Source: JACJWR01 sp963752505 (GTDB lineage: Bacteria > Actinomycetota > Actinomycetes > S36-B12 > UBA10799). From it: a stretch of DNA of 64,000 nucleotides. Numbering within the stretch: position 1 is the stretch's first letter; each line of letters opens with the position of its first letter. The notes beneath the pieces were generated by a model. The model was not told where the DNA came from, did not search any database, and was given only the letters and a program-made list of their open reading frames with translations. The position numbers and the translations under genes are program-made. Of this stretch, positions 32,198 through 41,395 are shown piece after piece. The DNA lies in the NCBI GenBank assembly GCA_963752505.1, contig CAVVYM010000006.1, positions 1 to 64,000 on the forward strand, in the 5' to 3' direction.

Positions 32198-33310
32198 ATG
32201 GCCACCAATGAACTCGGCGCTGTTGCCGAGTCCGCACCAGCCTCTCTGGTGCAACAAATCCTCGAACGGCTCGCCGAGACGGAGCGACGCCTTGAGGTGG
32301 CAGAACGACGACTGGAGGTGGCAGAGCGGCGACTTGCGGCCGCCGAATCGTCATCGAATGGTGGTTCGGCTGTAACGATCGCCGATGCCCAGTCCACGTT
32401 CTCCGATGGCGTCGACGGAGAGCATGACTGCGCGCGGAAATCAGCGGCCGCAGGGAACGGTTGTCGAAAGTGGACCCGCCGTGGGCTGTTGCTCGGCGCG
32501 GCTGTCGGCGCCGGCGTGGTCGCCACGGCACCACCAGCTGCAGCCGGAACCGGCGTCATGCAGTACGGCGCCACCAACAATGCAGGACCCGACGACACCA
32601 CGTTGGCATCGTCGAGTTCCGGCCGAACCATGCTGGTCTCGAACAGCGGGTTCGGCTCCGCCTTGCAGGCGAGCGCAGTGGAGAACCACGGCCTCGTAGC
32701 CACCTCCAGCAGTGAGGACGGCATCCTCGCCTATTCGGGGAGCAAATCGGCGATTAGGCTCGTGTGCGGTGCCGCGTCAGGACCACCGACTTCGGGTGTC
32801 CACAACCGGGGTTCCTTGCTCGCGCCGCTGGACGGTTCGCTGTGGTGGTGCGCAGCCACCGGCGTCCCTGGAGCTTGGCGAATGATCATGCCTCCTGCAA
32901 CGCGCGCCGCTGCCGGACCGTTTGTGCCCGTGACGCCCATGCGTGTCTACGACTCGCGACGGCCGCAGCCCGGGCCCGCCGGACGGATCCCGGCCGGCAC
33001 CCACCGCACCATCGCCATCGCCCACGGCAGGGACTTGACCACCGGCGCCATCGTCACGTACGACCTTGTTCCGCCCGGTGCTCAGGCGGTCGCATTGAAT
33101 CTCACTGCAGTCCGTCCGGCAGGTTCCGGATTCCTGGCGCTTGCGCCCGGGGGCGCGACCAGCTATTCCGCGTCGGCATTGAACTACACGGCCGGAGTGA
33201 CGCTGGCGAACGGACTCACCGCTGCGATTAACCCGGGATCCCGCCAGTTGGAGGTATTCGTCGCGACTGCGGCCACGGATGTTCTCATCGACATCCTCGG
33301 CTACTACTGA
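32198..33310 (+). CDS. Coiled-coil, RR-signal surface protein
   Basis: A 370-residue protein if started at ATG 32198 (gaggtg upstream); ATG 32129 is an alternative. Residues about 15-55 form a coiled coil with tandem RRLEVAE repeats. Around residue 90 a twin-arginine-like signal KWTRRGLLLGAAVGAGVVAT ends in APPAAAG. The exported part begins TGVMQYGATNNAG, the hallmark of a common actinobacterial surface family, and ends in a beta-rich domain (VTPMRVYDSRRPQPGPAGRI onward, ending VLIDILGYY). The long N-terminal cytosolic extension before the signal is typical of that family. Function unknown; probably wall or carbohydrate association. Confidence 0.75.
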   Translation: MATNELGAVAESAPASLVQQILERLAETERRLEVAERRLEVAERRLAAAESSSNGGSAVTIADAQSTFSDGVDGEHDCARKSAAAGNGCRKWTRRGLLLGAAVGAGVVATAPPAAAGTGVMQYGATNNAGPDDTTLASSSSGRTMLVSNSGFGSALQASAVENHGLVATSSSEDGILAYSGSKSAIRLVCGAASGPPTSGVHNRGSLLAPLDGSLWWCAATGVPGAWRMIMPPATRAAAGPFVPVTPMRVYDSRRPQPGPAGRIPAGTHRTIAIAHGRDLTTGAIVTYDLVPPGAQAVALNLTAVRPAGSGFLALAPGGATSYSASALNYTAGVTLANGLTAAINPGSRQLEVFVATAATDVLIDILGYY

Positions 33311-33364
33311 GCCCCAGGATCAGCGGTCGAGAGTGTCTGGTGAAGGGACGCTTGAGCCTGGTGA

Positions 33365-33847
33365 TCAGGACAAGGTTGCGCGCACACAAACGTCGTGTGG
33401 CAGTGGAAATCCGAGTGCGTGGTGGGTAGCCAACAACGTTTCCCCGACGCACCCACGGGGGCGTTGGAGCGCTACGACGGGAGCATCCCTGGAGTTTGCT
33501 CCGCAGGTGCCGATTAGAGCACGTTGCAGCCATTCGGTGTCTGTCGTGAGGGCGACAATCTGGGTATGCCCCAACGCCAGGCTGCGGGCGTTGGCCTTGG
33601 GAGGGTAGTCCATTGACTCTGCGACGGCGATGACTGTGTGGGTGTTTCCGTCGCTTCGTCCCACCAGATTGACCGGAGTCCAACGATTGTTGCGTGGCTC
33701 TGCACCGTGGGTGTCAAAGTGTTTAATCGCCGAAGGTATGTCCTGAGCCTGCATCACCGATTTGTGGGTTTGCCCGCCGTGGTCGACCGGCCAATAGTTG
33801 GCAGCCATGGCTTGCAGCACTGGTTCGACTTGGTTGCGGTTGCCCAC
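33365..33847 (-). CDS. Uncertain hypothetical ORF
   Basis: A GTG-started 160-codon frame with moderately protein-like segments (HKSVMQAQDIPSAIKHFDTH; LGHTQIVALTTDTEWLQRAL). No recognised domain and no clear Shine-Dalgarno sequence. It lies between an intact surface-protein gene and two gene remnants, so it may also be a fragment. Confidence 0.3.
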   Translation of the reverse strand: MGNRNQVEPVLQAMAANYWPVDHGGQTHKSVMQAQDIPSAIKHFDTHGAEPRNNRWTPVNLVGRSDGNTHTVIAVAESMDYPPKANARSLALGHTQIVALTTDTEWLQRALIGTCGANSRDAPVVALQRPRGCVGETLLATHHALGFPLPHDVCVRATLS

Positions 33848-33909
33848 ATTGTGCGCATCGCACTCGCCGGAGACCGGTTGAGTACCACGGGCAGCAGCAG
33901 CGACTGGGA

Positions 33910-34160
33910 GTGGCGGGCATGAAGTCGGTTGGCTCCGAGGCTGACTCCGTACGCATTCATGTCGGCGACCGTGACCGACAGGCTCGGTTCGACCTACTCA
34001 CTGGCCTGATGAACCGCCCCGGAACCCATCGCCTTGCAGGGCGGCGTGTGCATCACCCCCAGCCTCATCATGGGCGGCAATCTGGCTCTCCGGGGTGAGG
34101 AGACCGACACCCTCCTCGACCGAGCCAACGAGGCGATGTCCCACGCCAGCGACCGGCCTG
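33910..34160 (+). pseudogene. Second GGDEF remnant with catalytic centre deleted
   Basis: One frame gives the start of a GGDEF domain (RDRQARFDLLTGLMNRP, 33970-34020). After a frame change another gives its end (GGVCITPSLIMGGNLALRGE, then TDTLLDRANEAMSHA, 34040-34150). About 100 residues with the metal site and signature loop are missing. No sensor region is attached. The right end runs directly into a thioesterase remnant on the other strand. Confidence 0.65.
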
Positions 34161-34470
34161 GCTCACCCAGCGGCTCATCGATTCGCCACTCCAGAGCCTG
34201 GACGAAGCCAGCCCGCCAAGCATCGGGCCGCAGCACCCGGGACATCGGGATCGCACCGAAGATGTCAAACACGACTCGGCTGATCCGAGAGCCGGCTGCA
34301 GGGTGGCGCCTGTCCACTGCCCGCGTGAGCAGCGCTGCAACTGGACCGCCGTGCTGCATGTCCGGGCCCCATGCACCGCCCGCGCACTGTGTGGCCTCGA
34401 ACTCCTCCAGCAATTCGCCGGTGTCTGAGGTCCATTGGTGCACCGGCCGGTAGTAGCCAAGGTGCCCCGC
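34161..34470 (-). pseudogene. Acyl-CoA thioesterase-like remnant with internal deletion
   Basis: Read on the minus strand from about 34465: YYRPVHQWTSDTGELLEEFE, then TQCAGGAWGPDMQHGGPVAA and ISRVVFDIFGAIPMSRV. This is the N-terminal hotdog half of TesB-like thioesterase-family proteins. The sequence then jumps to FVQALEWRIDEPLGEPGR, which resembles a segment from the second hotdog, so the middle is lost and the end is missing. It joins the GGDEF remnant tail-to-tail at about 34160. Confidence 0.6.
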
Positions 34471-34554
34471 CGACGGTCCGGGTCGAGTTGTCCTGTGGCA
34501 TGGCCGCAATCCATCGACGGTGCACCTTCGGGCAGAGTGCACTAAACGAGCGGT

Positions 34555-35793
34555 TCACTCTATGGGGTCTTCGCCGGAGTCGTCCCGGTCGTTGCGTGAG
34601 CGCTGATCCCGGCGATGCGGTGGAGGCGCGAGATCCTCGTCGGCCAGGATCGGCGTAGCGATGGGCTCGGTGGGTGGAGTCCTCGATCCCGTCCACCATG
34701 ACGGCACCGCATCAATCGTTCGACACAGGGAGGCCGCCTCGGCCTCATAGCGGCTGCGCAGTTCCCGGAACGTCGTCCAAGCGGCGTCCTGGGGTGCCTG
34801 CATCGGAACTTCGGCAGCCTTCAGGCGCTGGAAAGCCCTATCAAAGTCGGCGCGCGTCACGACGTCCGGATCGTCGGCCTTCGGCCGATCTTGCGCCCCA
34901 AAGGTCGCTGTGATTGAGGCAAGGCACCGCTCACCCTGACTCAGCATCGATCGAGCGCGACCCTGTGGCATGCTCGGCAGCAGCGCGATCTGCAGTGCTG
35001 CCGCATCCATGACAGCAACCAGCGCCACAGCCCAGTTGCGCAGGGATTTCGTTGATCGAAAGATGATGAGAATCGGGTTGGTGGTGTGCGATTCAGAGAC
35101 CACTGCCGCCCAGACCGTCCAGGTCCGCAGCATCTCGGGCAAGTCATCGAATCTACTCAGCGACCATTGCCGTGCCAGCAATTCGGGACCCCAATTCGGT
35201 TCGCCGGCTATCCATCCCAACTGCGTCACGTCGACCTCGCGACGGCTGAAGGAGGAGTAGAGCGTGGGCAGGAAACCGATCATCAGGCCGATGACGATCG
35301 GCCCCGTCGCGGCGGCGCAGAAATCCAGAAAGGTCAGGGGCGCTCCGGATCCTGATGCGTAACCCAAAGTGAATAGCGAAGACCCCGATTCCCTGAATGC
35401 CTGATCCAGCCCACTGCGCTCGCCGGGAAACATCAGCATGGCGTAGCCGAACCAGAAGAGTAGGAGCCACGCGACCAGCAGGCTGAGGATCGCCACCGGA
35501 CCCGCGAAGGCAAGGAGGTGGTCGCGTTGGCGATAGCTTCGCAAGCGGTTGCTCACGAGCCGAATCCCACTCACCACGACAAAGATGATGACTCTGGACA
35601 CGCCGGACGAAAGGCCGCGCGGTACGACGATGGTGCGCAGCACACTGCCGGTCGCGATGGCCAGCACAAAAAGCCCGACAATTGTTGAGGCTACCTCCAC
35701 GACACGTCTGTCCCGGAAACGAGCAGACTCGCCCGGCCCGCCGCTCTGATCATCGGCCCACCGGACGGGAGGCATATCGACCTGCTCAGACAC
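34555..35793 (-). CDS. Channel-like membrane protein (Ion_trans_2-like pore)
   Basis: A 412-residue protein from GTG 35793. Two helices (about 33-55 and 62-80) precede a core of two helices around a pore-loop-like segment SSLFTLGYASGSG (about 140-152). The filter-like TLGYA resembles the TxGYG signature of potassium channels but lacks the final Gly. A soluble C-terminal region of about 200 residues follows, with one possible membrane-associated stretch (WAVALVAVMDAAALQIALLP). Potassium or other cation conduction is possible but unproven. Transcribed alone. Confidence 0.6.
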   Translation of the reverse strand: MSEQVDMPPVRWADDQSGGPGESARFRDRRVVEVASTIVGLFVLAIATGSVLRTIVVPRGLSSGVSRVIIFVVVSGIRLVSNRLRSYRQRDHLLAFAGPVAILSLLVAWLLLFWFGYAMLMFPGERSGLDQAFRESGSSLFTLGYASGSGAPLTFLDFCAAATGPIVIGLMIGFLPTLYSSFSRREVDVTQLGWIAGEPNWGPELLARQWSLSRFDDLPEMLRTWTVWAAVVSESHTTNPILIIFRSTKSLRNWAVALVAVMDAAALQIALLPSMPQGRARSMLSQGERCLASITATFGAQDRPKADDPDVVTRADFDRAFQRLKAAEVPMQAPQDAAWTTFRELRSRYEAEAASLCRTIDAVPSWWTGSRTPPTEPIATPILADEDLAPPPHRRDQRSRNDRDDSGEDPIE

Positions 35794-36023
35794 AATCGCA
35801 CCCGGACATTATGTCGCCTCTGTCGCGGGGACTCGGCTGCCCCATAGTGCACGCCATGCGCTCGTCGGCATTCCCGGTGTGGATTCGACCGAAGCCCTCC
35901 AGTGGTTGCGTTGCCTGCTGTGCACGTGACCGTCCACCGACGCGCGACCCCTGGGCGGCGCTATGGTTCGACCACCGGCGCAGATGGCCGACTACGGTCA
36001 GCGCTTGAGCGTGGAGGAGCCAA
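35794..36023. other. Divergent intergenic region
   Basis: Separates the channel-like gene (minus) from the first glycosyltransferase gene (plus). The last 15 bases contain the ribosome site ggagga. No promoter could be assigned with confidence. Confidence 0.4.
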
Positions 36024-37121
36024 GTGCCGCAGGGATCACCACAATTGCGAATCCTGGTGCTCGACGACAACTACCGCGAGCCGGCGCGCAGCGGCGGCGA
36101 CCGCGCAGTTTCGGACCTCTCGCGGACCCTCGGTGATCTTGGACACGTGGTGGTCCACTCGATCGGCCCACCTCATCCACCAACTGGCCAGGACCGCCCC
36201 GGCTGGGACCTGATTATTGTCAGTCGACCCGAACTCGGCGCGCGACTGCGCCGATGGGCCAACGATTCATCGCGGCTTCCACCCATCTATCTCGGGCACG
36301 ACCTGCACCACCGAAGGCTGGCATCGGCCGCTCCGGGAGCAGCACGGGCATTGCTCTCACTGGAACGAGTCTGCTGGCAGTCCTACCGCTACTGTCTCTA
36401 TCCCAGCGCGGACGAAGTCAGCGTCGTAACCGATGCCGGAGGTGCAGGACTGTGGTTTCCCTACTTTCGTGTCGACGACGACGACAACGGCGGCCCACTA
36501 AACCCCCAACCCACATCCTCGACCGCCGCCCAGACAGGCATCGAGAGCCCGCTGATTCAACTGACGTTCGTGGGTGGCTCCTCCCATCACCCGAATGTGA
36601 GTGGCCTTCTCTGGTTCGCGGCAGAGGTGGCACCTTCGCTGGCCACCACGCTCGGCGAGCAGCGCATCGGACTCCGCGTGGTGGGGCAATGGGATACCGA
36701 CTCCGCCGGGCAGCTCCGCAACGCCTGGCCGGAGCCGACCGGTGCCAACTCGGCCCCCGAACTGGCCTTCACTGGGCCGGTCAGCGCCGACGATCTGCAC
36801 CACCTCCTTCGCACCTCTACGGCCGTCGTTGCCCCCCTCGTTGAAGGTGCCGGGGTGAAGTCCAAGGTGATCGACGCGCTGGCTAGCGGATCCCCCTTGA
36901 TCACCACGGGTGTCGGCCTGCAGGGCATTCCAGGATCGGAGCGGGTCTGCTACCTCGCCGATACCCCGCACCAGTGGCTTCACGCACTCCGCCAAGTGAT
37001 CGCCGATCCGGCAGAGGCGGCCACCCGCGTCTCAGCGGCTGCTGCCTTAGTCGAACGACGATACGGTGCGACGGCCTACACCGCCGCGGTCGCCGAGCTC
37101 ATCTCGTCGTTGGAGCCCTGA
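36024..37121 (+). CDS. GT4-type glycosyltransferase
   Basis: A 365-residue enzyme from GTG 36024 with site ggagga. Two Rossmann halves: an N-terminal acceptor domain (ILVLDDNYREPARSGGDRAV) and a C-terminal GT-B donor domain with FVGGSSHHPNVSGLLWF and the family signature APLVEGAGVKSKVIDALASG. It should transfer a sugar from a nucleotide donor during surface polysaccharide assembly. Its 3' end overlaps the convergent Wzy-like gene by 46 bp. Confidence 0.88.
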   Translation: MPQGSPQLRILVLDDNYREPARSGGDRAVSDLSRTLGDLGHVVVHSIGPPHPPTGQDRPGWDLIIVSRPELGARLRRWANDSSRLPPIYLGHDLHHRRLASAAPGAARALLSLERVCWQSYRYCLYPSADEVSVVTDAGGAGLWFPYFRVDDDDNGGPLNPQPTSSTAAQTGIESPLIQLTFVGGSSHHPNVSGLLWFAAEVAPSLATTLGEQRIGLRVVGQWDTDSAGQLRNAWPEPTGANSAPELAFTGPVSADDLHHLLRTSTAVVAPLVEGAGVKSKVIDALASGSPLITTGVGLQGIPGSERVCYLADTPHQWLHALRQVIADPAEAATRVSAAAALVERRYGATAYTAAVAELISSLEP

Positions 37122-38470
37122 GTTTCGGCCGCGTCGCTGGCCGGGTCGTCGCCAGGTCTCCGTTTGTGCCAGATCACCACCCCGGCGCCGAGCAGGAACG
37201 CCATCGGCCAGCCGGCGTTGTAGGTCAACCATTGTTCGCTGACGGTCCACGACACAGCCAAAGCGGCAACGTAGGCCGCCCACACAAGGATGTTCTGCCA
37301 GCGAGCCATCGCAGCGACTGCGAGGGTCAACGTGGCGAGCCAGTAGGCGATCCCCAGCACGAGACCCATCTGCAGCAGGCTGGTAGCGACCACGTTCTCG
37401 GTGCTGAATCCGGCGATCGCGCCCGCGGCCGGATAGCCATCGCCCCAGAGACTGAACTGCAGTTCGCTCAAGTTGTCCAAGTACTCCAAGTGCGCCAACG
37501 TACTCCCGTGCCGCCCGGAGAGCACCCCGCTAAGGTACTCGTGCACCGGTCCGACGGACACCACCACAGCCATCGCGACCACCCCGGCGACCAGCATGAA
37601 CGCACGTAGTCTGCGGCTCACCGGCGCACTGATCAGCAGGGCGGCCACGACGGCCGCGACGATGATCCACCCGCCCCGCGTGAACGTCAACAGCAGGCCG
37701 GCCAGCATCGGCACCACAGTGAGCGCTGCCCACCACCACCGACGCAAGCCGGCAAGAGCCATGAGAATGCCCACCGCGATCACGTATCCGGCGCTCAGCG
37801 AATCGCCGAATGGTCCCGCAAGGCGGCGGGTTGACTCCGGGCGCCAGGCCTCCACGAAGGTGTTGCCCGGCAGCGCCCCAATGTCGTGGTTGATGAGGAA
37901 TTGGGGTACCGCCTTGACCTCGCGCCAGTACTCACCCACGTTGAGGGTTCGGGTGAGGAACTCGATCGGCAGGGCGAGTTCGACGAATGCTGCGATGACA
38001 CCCACCAGGATCACCACAGCGGAGGCAGCGAAGGCCCGGGTACGTTCCGTCTTCGTGAGCGTGAGGCCGACGATCACAGCGACTATCGGCAGGGCGAGTC
38101 CGCGCCCCACCCGCACGATGATCTCCGGTCCGCCATCGCCGAGGGACAGTAGCGCCCCAGCGACGACCGCAACGGCGGCCACCGCCACGGCACCCACCAC
38201 GGTACGACTCGGCAAGGTGAAGCCTCGGTTTCCCACCAGCCGCATCACCAGTACTGCGGCGAGCACCACTGCCAGGAAGTCCTTCAACGGGATCAGGCCC
38301 CGCACCACATCTGCGGGCACACCGATCCGGTACAGGGCAGCGAATACGTGCGCCGAGAACACCACGAGCGCGAAGATGGCGGCAACCGCCCATTCCGGGC
38401 GGCGACGGGACAGCCACCACCAGGGCCACGCGAGGGCGGCCGCTCCGATGACAAGAACGAGGTAGGTCAT
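37076..38470 (-). CDS. O-antigen-ligase/polymerase-like membrane protein (Wzy-like)
   Basis: A 464-residue protein with about 11-12 helices, starting at ATG 38470, which overlaps the upstream stop (TGATG). A large extracytoplasmic loop lies around residues 195-235 (EYWREVKAVPQFLINHDIGA onward), and AGPFGDSLSAGYVI resembles the conserved region of Wzy/WaaL proteins. It probably polymerises lipid-linked repeat units at the outer face of the membrane. It is the last gene of the minus-strand exopolysaccharide operon. Confidence 0.8.
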   Translation of the reverse strand: MTYLVLVIGAAALAWPWWWLSRRRPEWAVAAIFALVVFSAHVFAALYRIGVPADVVRGLIPLKDFLAVVLAAVLVMRLVGNRGFTLPSRTVVGAVAVAAVAVVAGALLSLGDGGPEIIVRVGRGLALPIVAVIVGLTLTKTERTRAFAASAVVILVGVIAAFVELALPIEFLTRTLNVGEYWREVKAVPQFLINHDIGALPGNTFVEAWRPESTRRLAGPFGDSLSAGYVIAVGILMALAGLRRWWWAALTVVPMLAGLLLTFTRGGWIIVAAVVAALLISAPVSRRLRAFMLVAGVVAMAVVVSVGPVHEYLSGVLSGRHGSTLAHLEYLDNLSELQFSLWGDGYPAAGAIAGFSTENVVATSLLQMGLVLGIAYWLATLTLAVAAMARWQNILVWAAYVAALAVSWTVSEQWLTYNAGWPMAFLLGAGVVIWHKRRPGDDPASDAAETQGSNDEMSSATAAV

Positions 38471-39606
38471 CAGATGAGCGATTCCCAAACCGCACCCGCG
38501 CGAGCCGCGACCGTGGTCCACGACCAGTGTGCCCCGCTTGGTGAGGCCGATGCCGGCGCCGGAGAACTGCTCTCGGCCGCCTGCGACGTGACTCCAGCAG
38601 GTTGCCGGCTCAAGGAGAGCAATGCCTCCCGAAGTGCTGCTGAATCACCGGGCGGCACGAGGTCGGCGGACTGTCTGTAATTCTCGCGGTGGGCCGGGAT
38701 GTCTGACAATACGCAAGTGACGCCGGCCGCAATGGCCTCAGCGGCCGCCATGTTGAATCCCTCGTCAAGGCTGGCGCTGACGAACACGTCTGCGGTCCGC
38801 AGCACGTTGCTCAACTCAGCATCGGAGATCGGACCAAGGTACTCGCAGCCGCCCGGCAACGTGCCCCACCCCATCCGACCCACGTGCCACCACGTCACCG
38901 CCACACCGCGTTCCCTCAGCGCACCGACAGCCGACGCCAGCACCCCAAGTCCCTTGCGCGGCTCTACGGTTCCCACCGAGACGACCACGAAGGCATCTGG
39001 ACTCTTCGCCACGGGGGCGCAGCCGCCGACGGACTCGCGACCCGACGCACCGACCTCCGGCAACGGAAAGCCGGCGGCGCCGAGCGCAGTCACGGCCAAG
39101 GTGACGGGAACATGGGGCCGGATTGCCGCCGCCGCGGATTCCGTGGTGGTGACGATGGCGGACAGCCTCTGCGATCGCGCAGCGGAGCGAAGCGCGGGAC
39201 CGTAGTACCAACGCGCTCCTTTTGAGAGTTGCGCCGGCTTCTCCTCCCAAAGCATCGAGTCGTGCACCATCTGCACCCACGGCGACGCTCCGGACGACTC
39301 CGACCTGGCCAGAACCGTCGAACGCGGAACTGCCAGATCAAGACCGTGCACAAGGTCAGGACGCAACCGACGCAGCAGCATCGGGAGGCCTTCCACCGCG
39401 AGCGGAGCGGGGATGGCATCGGGAACCACGACGCCATCGCCTCTCTCCAAACCCACGGCGCTCGCCAGCCAGGCGCGCACGACGGGGACAACCGTCACGC
39501 CCCGCGGCGGCGACTGCACGACGGCATCGACGAAAGCCCGCGCGTAGCGCTCGATGCCCGTGCTCCTGGGCATCAATCCCACCGCCGACAGCGCTACCGT
39601 CGCCAC
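38470..39606 (-). CDS. GT4-type glycosyltransferase
   Basis: A 378-residue GT-B enzyme from GTG 39606 (VATVALSAVGLMPRSTGIER), overlapping the end of the WecG-type gene by 13 bp. The donor domain has VVSVGTVEPRKGLGVLASAV, LGPISDAELSNVLRTADVFV and SLDEGFNMAAAEAIAAGVTC, the usual E-x7-E region of the family. It should add a sugar to the growing lipid-linked unit on the cytosolic side. Confidence 0.9.
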   Translation of the reverse strand: MATVALSAVGLMPRSTGIERYARAFVDAVVQSPPRGVTVVPVVRAWLASAVGLERGDGVVVPDAIPAPLAVEGLPMLLRRLRPDLVHGLDLAVPRSTVLARSESSGASPWVQMVHDSMLWEEKPAQLSKGARWYYGPALRSAARSQRLSAIVTTTESAAAAIRPHVPVTLAVTALGAAGFPLPEVGASGRESVGGCAPVAKSPDAFVVVSVGTVEPRKGLGVLASAVGALRERGVAVTWWHVGRMGWGTLPGGCEYLGPISDAELSNVLRTADVFVSASLDEGFNMAAAEAIAAGVTCVLSDIPAHRENYRQSADLVPPGDSAALREALLSLSRQPAGVTSQAAESSSPAPASASPSGAHWSWTTVAARAGAVWESLI

Positions 39607-40442
39607 GACTCGTCCTGCCCGGCGATTGGGGCCTGCGCGCGGCGCTGACGTCCACGCCACGCGGTTGCGGCCGCCACCGGCGCAAAGGCGGCCGCCGCGC
39701 GCAGGTAGCGAGGGCCCAGGCGCCGCGGTTCGTGGGCCAACCGCCACAGCCACTCCATTCCCAGGACTTGCCAACTCCGGGGCGCGCGAGCGATGCGCCC
39801 CGTGAGAAAGTCAACTGCCGCACCTACCCCCACGATGGTCCCGCCGCGCAACACTCCGGCGAGCAGACCTGCCAGTCGATCGCTCTTGGGGGACCCCAGA
39901 GCGAGCAGAATCAGGTCGAAAGCTTCACCGTCCAGGATCGGCGCAAGCTGGGAGATGTCGCGTTCGTCCGGCGAATCGGAAATGTCAGGTTCGAGTGCCG
40001 TGACCTGTGCCGACGGGAATCTGCGCACATGCTCGGCCAAGAGTTCCGCACTCGCCCCGTGCCGGGCGCCGATCAGAGCAACCGACAACCCACACTCCCC
40101 TGCCCGCTCAAGCAATGCGGGAAGCAGATCGGAACCCGTCACACGTGGGCATCGCTGGTTGGCCTGCCATCCCGCCAGAGCAGCCACCGGCCAGCCGTCG
40201 GCGACTGTCAAGTCCGAGCGTCTGATCAGTTCGGCAATCTCCGAGTCCTGATGGGCCAATGCGAGTTGCTGCAGATTCAGGGTCGTGATGGTGCGCGCCG
40301 GTGTCACCGCAGGTTTGGCGATCAGATCCACCGCAACGTCGAATCCCACAACGTCGACTGTCACGTCGCCAAGCACTGCCCGCACCCGGTGGCGCCCGGC
40401 GCCGGTTGGATCCGTGCGCGCCGGGCGGTTGTCAACCGCCAT
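39594..40442 (-). CDS. WecG/TagA/CpsF-family glycosyltransferase
   Basis: A 282-residue enzyme starting at ATG 40442 directly after the sugar-transferase stop. Family signatures: TLNLQQLALAHQD, ADGWPVAALAG, RVTGSDLLPALLERAG, VGAAVDFLTGRIARAP and MEWLWRLAHEPRRLGPRYL. Members add the second sugar (for example N-acetylmannosamine derivatives) onto undecaprenyl-linked GlcNAc or a similar primer. This fits its place after the priming transferase. Confidence 0.93.
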   Translation of the reverse strand: MAVDNRPARTDPTGAGRHRVRAVLGDVTVDVVGFDVAVDLIAKPAVTPARTITTLNLQQLALAHQDSEIAELIRRSDLTVADGWPVAALAGWQANQRCPRVTGSDLLPALLERAGECGLSVALIGARHGASAELLAEHVRRFPSAQVTALEPDISDSPDERDISQLAPILDGEAFDLILLALGSPKSDRLAGLLAGVLRGGTIVGVGAAVDFLTGRIARAPRSWQVLGMEWLWRLAHEPRRLGPRYLRAAAAFAPVAAATAWRGRQRRAQAPIAGQDESWRR

Positions 40443-41093
40443 CTAGTAGGCACCCCGCCGACTGACGACAGCCCCAGGCGTATGCAGCAGGATGCGCAGA
40501 TCCACGCTGAGGTTCCAGGTTTCGATGTACTCCAGATCCAACTCGATGCTGCGCGGCCAGCTGTTGTCTGAACGTCCCGACACTTGCCAGAGTCCGGTCA
40601 TGCCCGGCTTCGCCCGCAGGCGTGCGCGATCGGAGGAGCTGTACTGTGCCGCATCCGCGAGGTGATGCGGCCGAGGGCCAACGAGGCTCATCTCGCCCCG
40701 CAACACGTTGAACAGTTGCGGAAGTTCGTCCAGCGAGGATCGTCGAAGCACCCGTCCGAGCGCAGTGACTCGTGGATCCGCGGGATCCTTCTCTCCCAGA
40801 CTCCGATGCGTGCCAGCCGCGTGTGCGGGTGCCCGGCCGTCTCGCATCGTGCGGAACTTCAGACAGGTGAAGACCTCATCCTCGAGTCCGACGCGCTCCT
40901 GACGAAACAGGGCCGGCCCCCTGGAGGTCACGACGACGGCGGCCGCGATGAGGAGCATGGGAAGTGCCAGCAGAGCGAGAAGCAACGCGCTTCCCAGCAC
41001 GTCCATGAATCGCTTCGGTCGAGAGGAGGCCTGAGCCGACAAGCCGCTGTCGGCTGACAGCTGGCCGGAAGGACGCACGTCGAAGGCAGCCAC
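40443..41093 (-). CDS. Undecaprenyl-phosphate sugar-1-phosphate transferase (priming enzyme)
   Basis: GTG 41093 gives 216 residues, the size of small bacterial sugar transferases; upstream in-frame starts are possible but add low-quality sequence. One N-terminal membrane helix (DVLGSALLLALLALPMLLIA) precedes the catalytic region: FRQERVGLEDEVFTCLKFRT, DPRVTALGRVLRRSSLDELP, LRGEMSLVGPRP and KPGMTGLWQVSGRS. It transfers a sugar phosphate to undecaprenyl phosphate and starts the pathway. First gene of the minus-strand operon. Confidence 0.92.
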   Translation of the reverse strand: MAAFDVRPSGQLSADSGLSAQASSRPKRFMDVLGSALLLALLALPMLLIAAAVVVTSRGPALFRQERVGLEDEVFTCLKFRTMRDGRAPAHAAGTHRSLGEKDPADPRVTALGRVLRRSSLDELPQLFNVLRGEMSLVGPRPHHLADAAQYSSSDRARLRAKPGMTGLWQVSGRSDNSWPRSIELDLEYIETWNLSVDLRILLHTPGAVVSRRGAY

Positions 41094-41242
41094 CTCGCTC
41101 GAGACTCCCTCCGCGTTCGGCTCACGTCGACCAACAGCACGCACGTGTCGGCTCTGATCCGCACCTGCATAGACCGAATCAGAGCCGATCGGCCGCCGGG
41201 GGCAACAACCTATCCACCCACCAAAACGACACAATCTACGGG

Positions 41243-41263
41243 ACGGTAGCATACCTTTACCGT
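41243..41263. promoter_or_regulatory. Dyad in the divergent exopolysaccharide promoter region
   Basis: ACGGTA (41243-41248) and TACCGT (41258-41263) are inverted repeats separated by nine bases. They are followed by a direct repeat ACCGTGGC at 10-bp period (from 41259). The 300-bp gap between the two divergent operons contains no gene, so this is a reasonable operator candidate for coordinated control. Not verified. Confidence 0.4.
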
Positions 41264-41395
41264 GGCCAACCGTGGCTAGTGGGGCGTCGGACATCGTTTT
41301 GGTGCTGGATCTCCTACCCCGGTTCGCGCCAGGCTGCCGCACGGGTACGCAGACCGGGGCGCAACGCCAGACCAACAATCCGGAAGGGGAACTGC

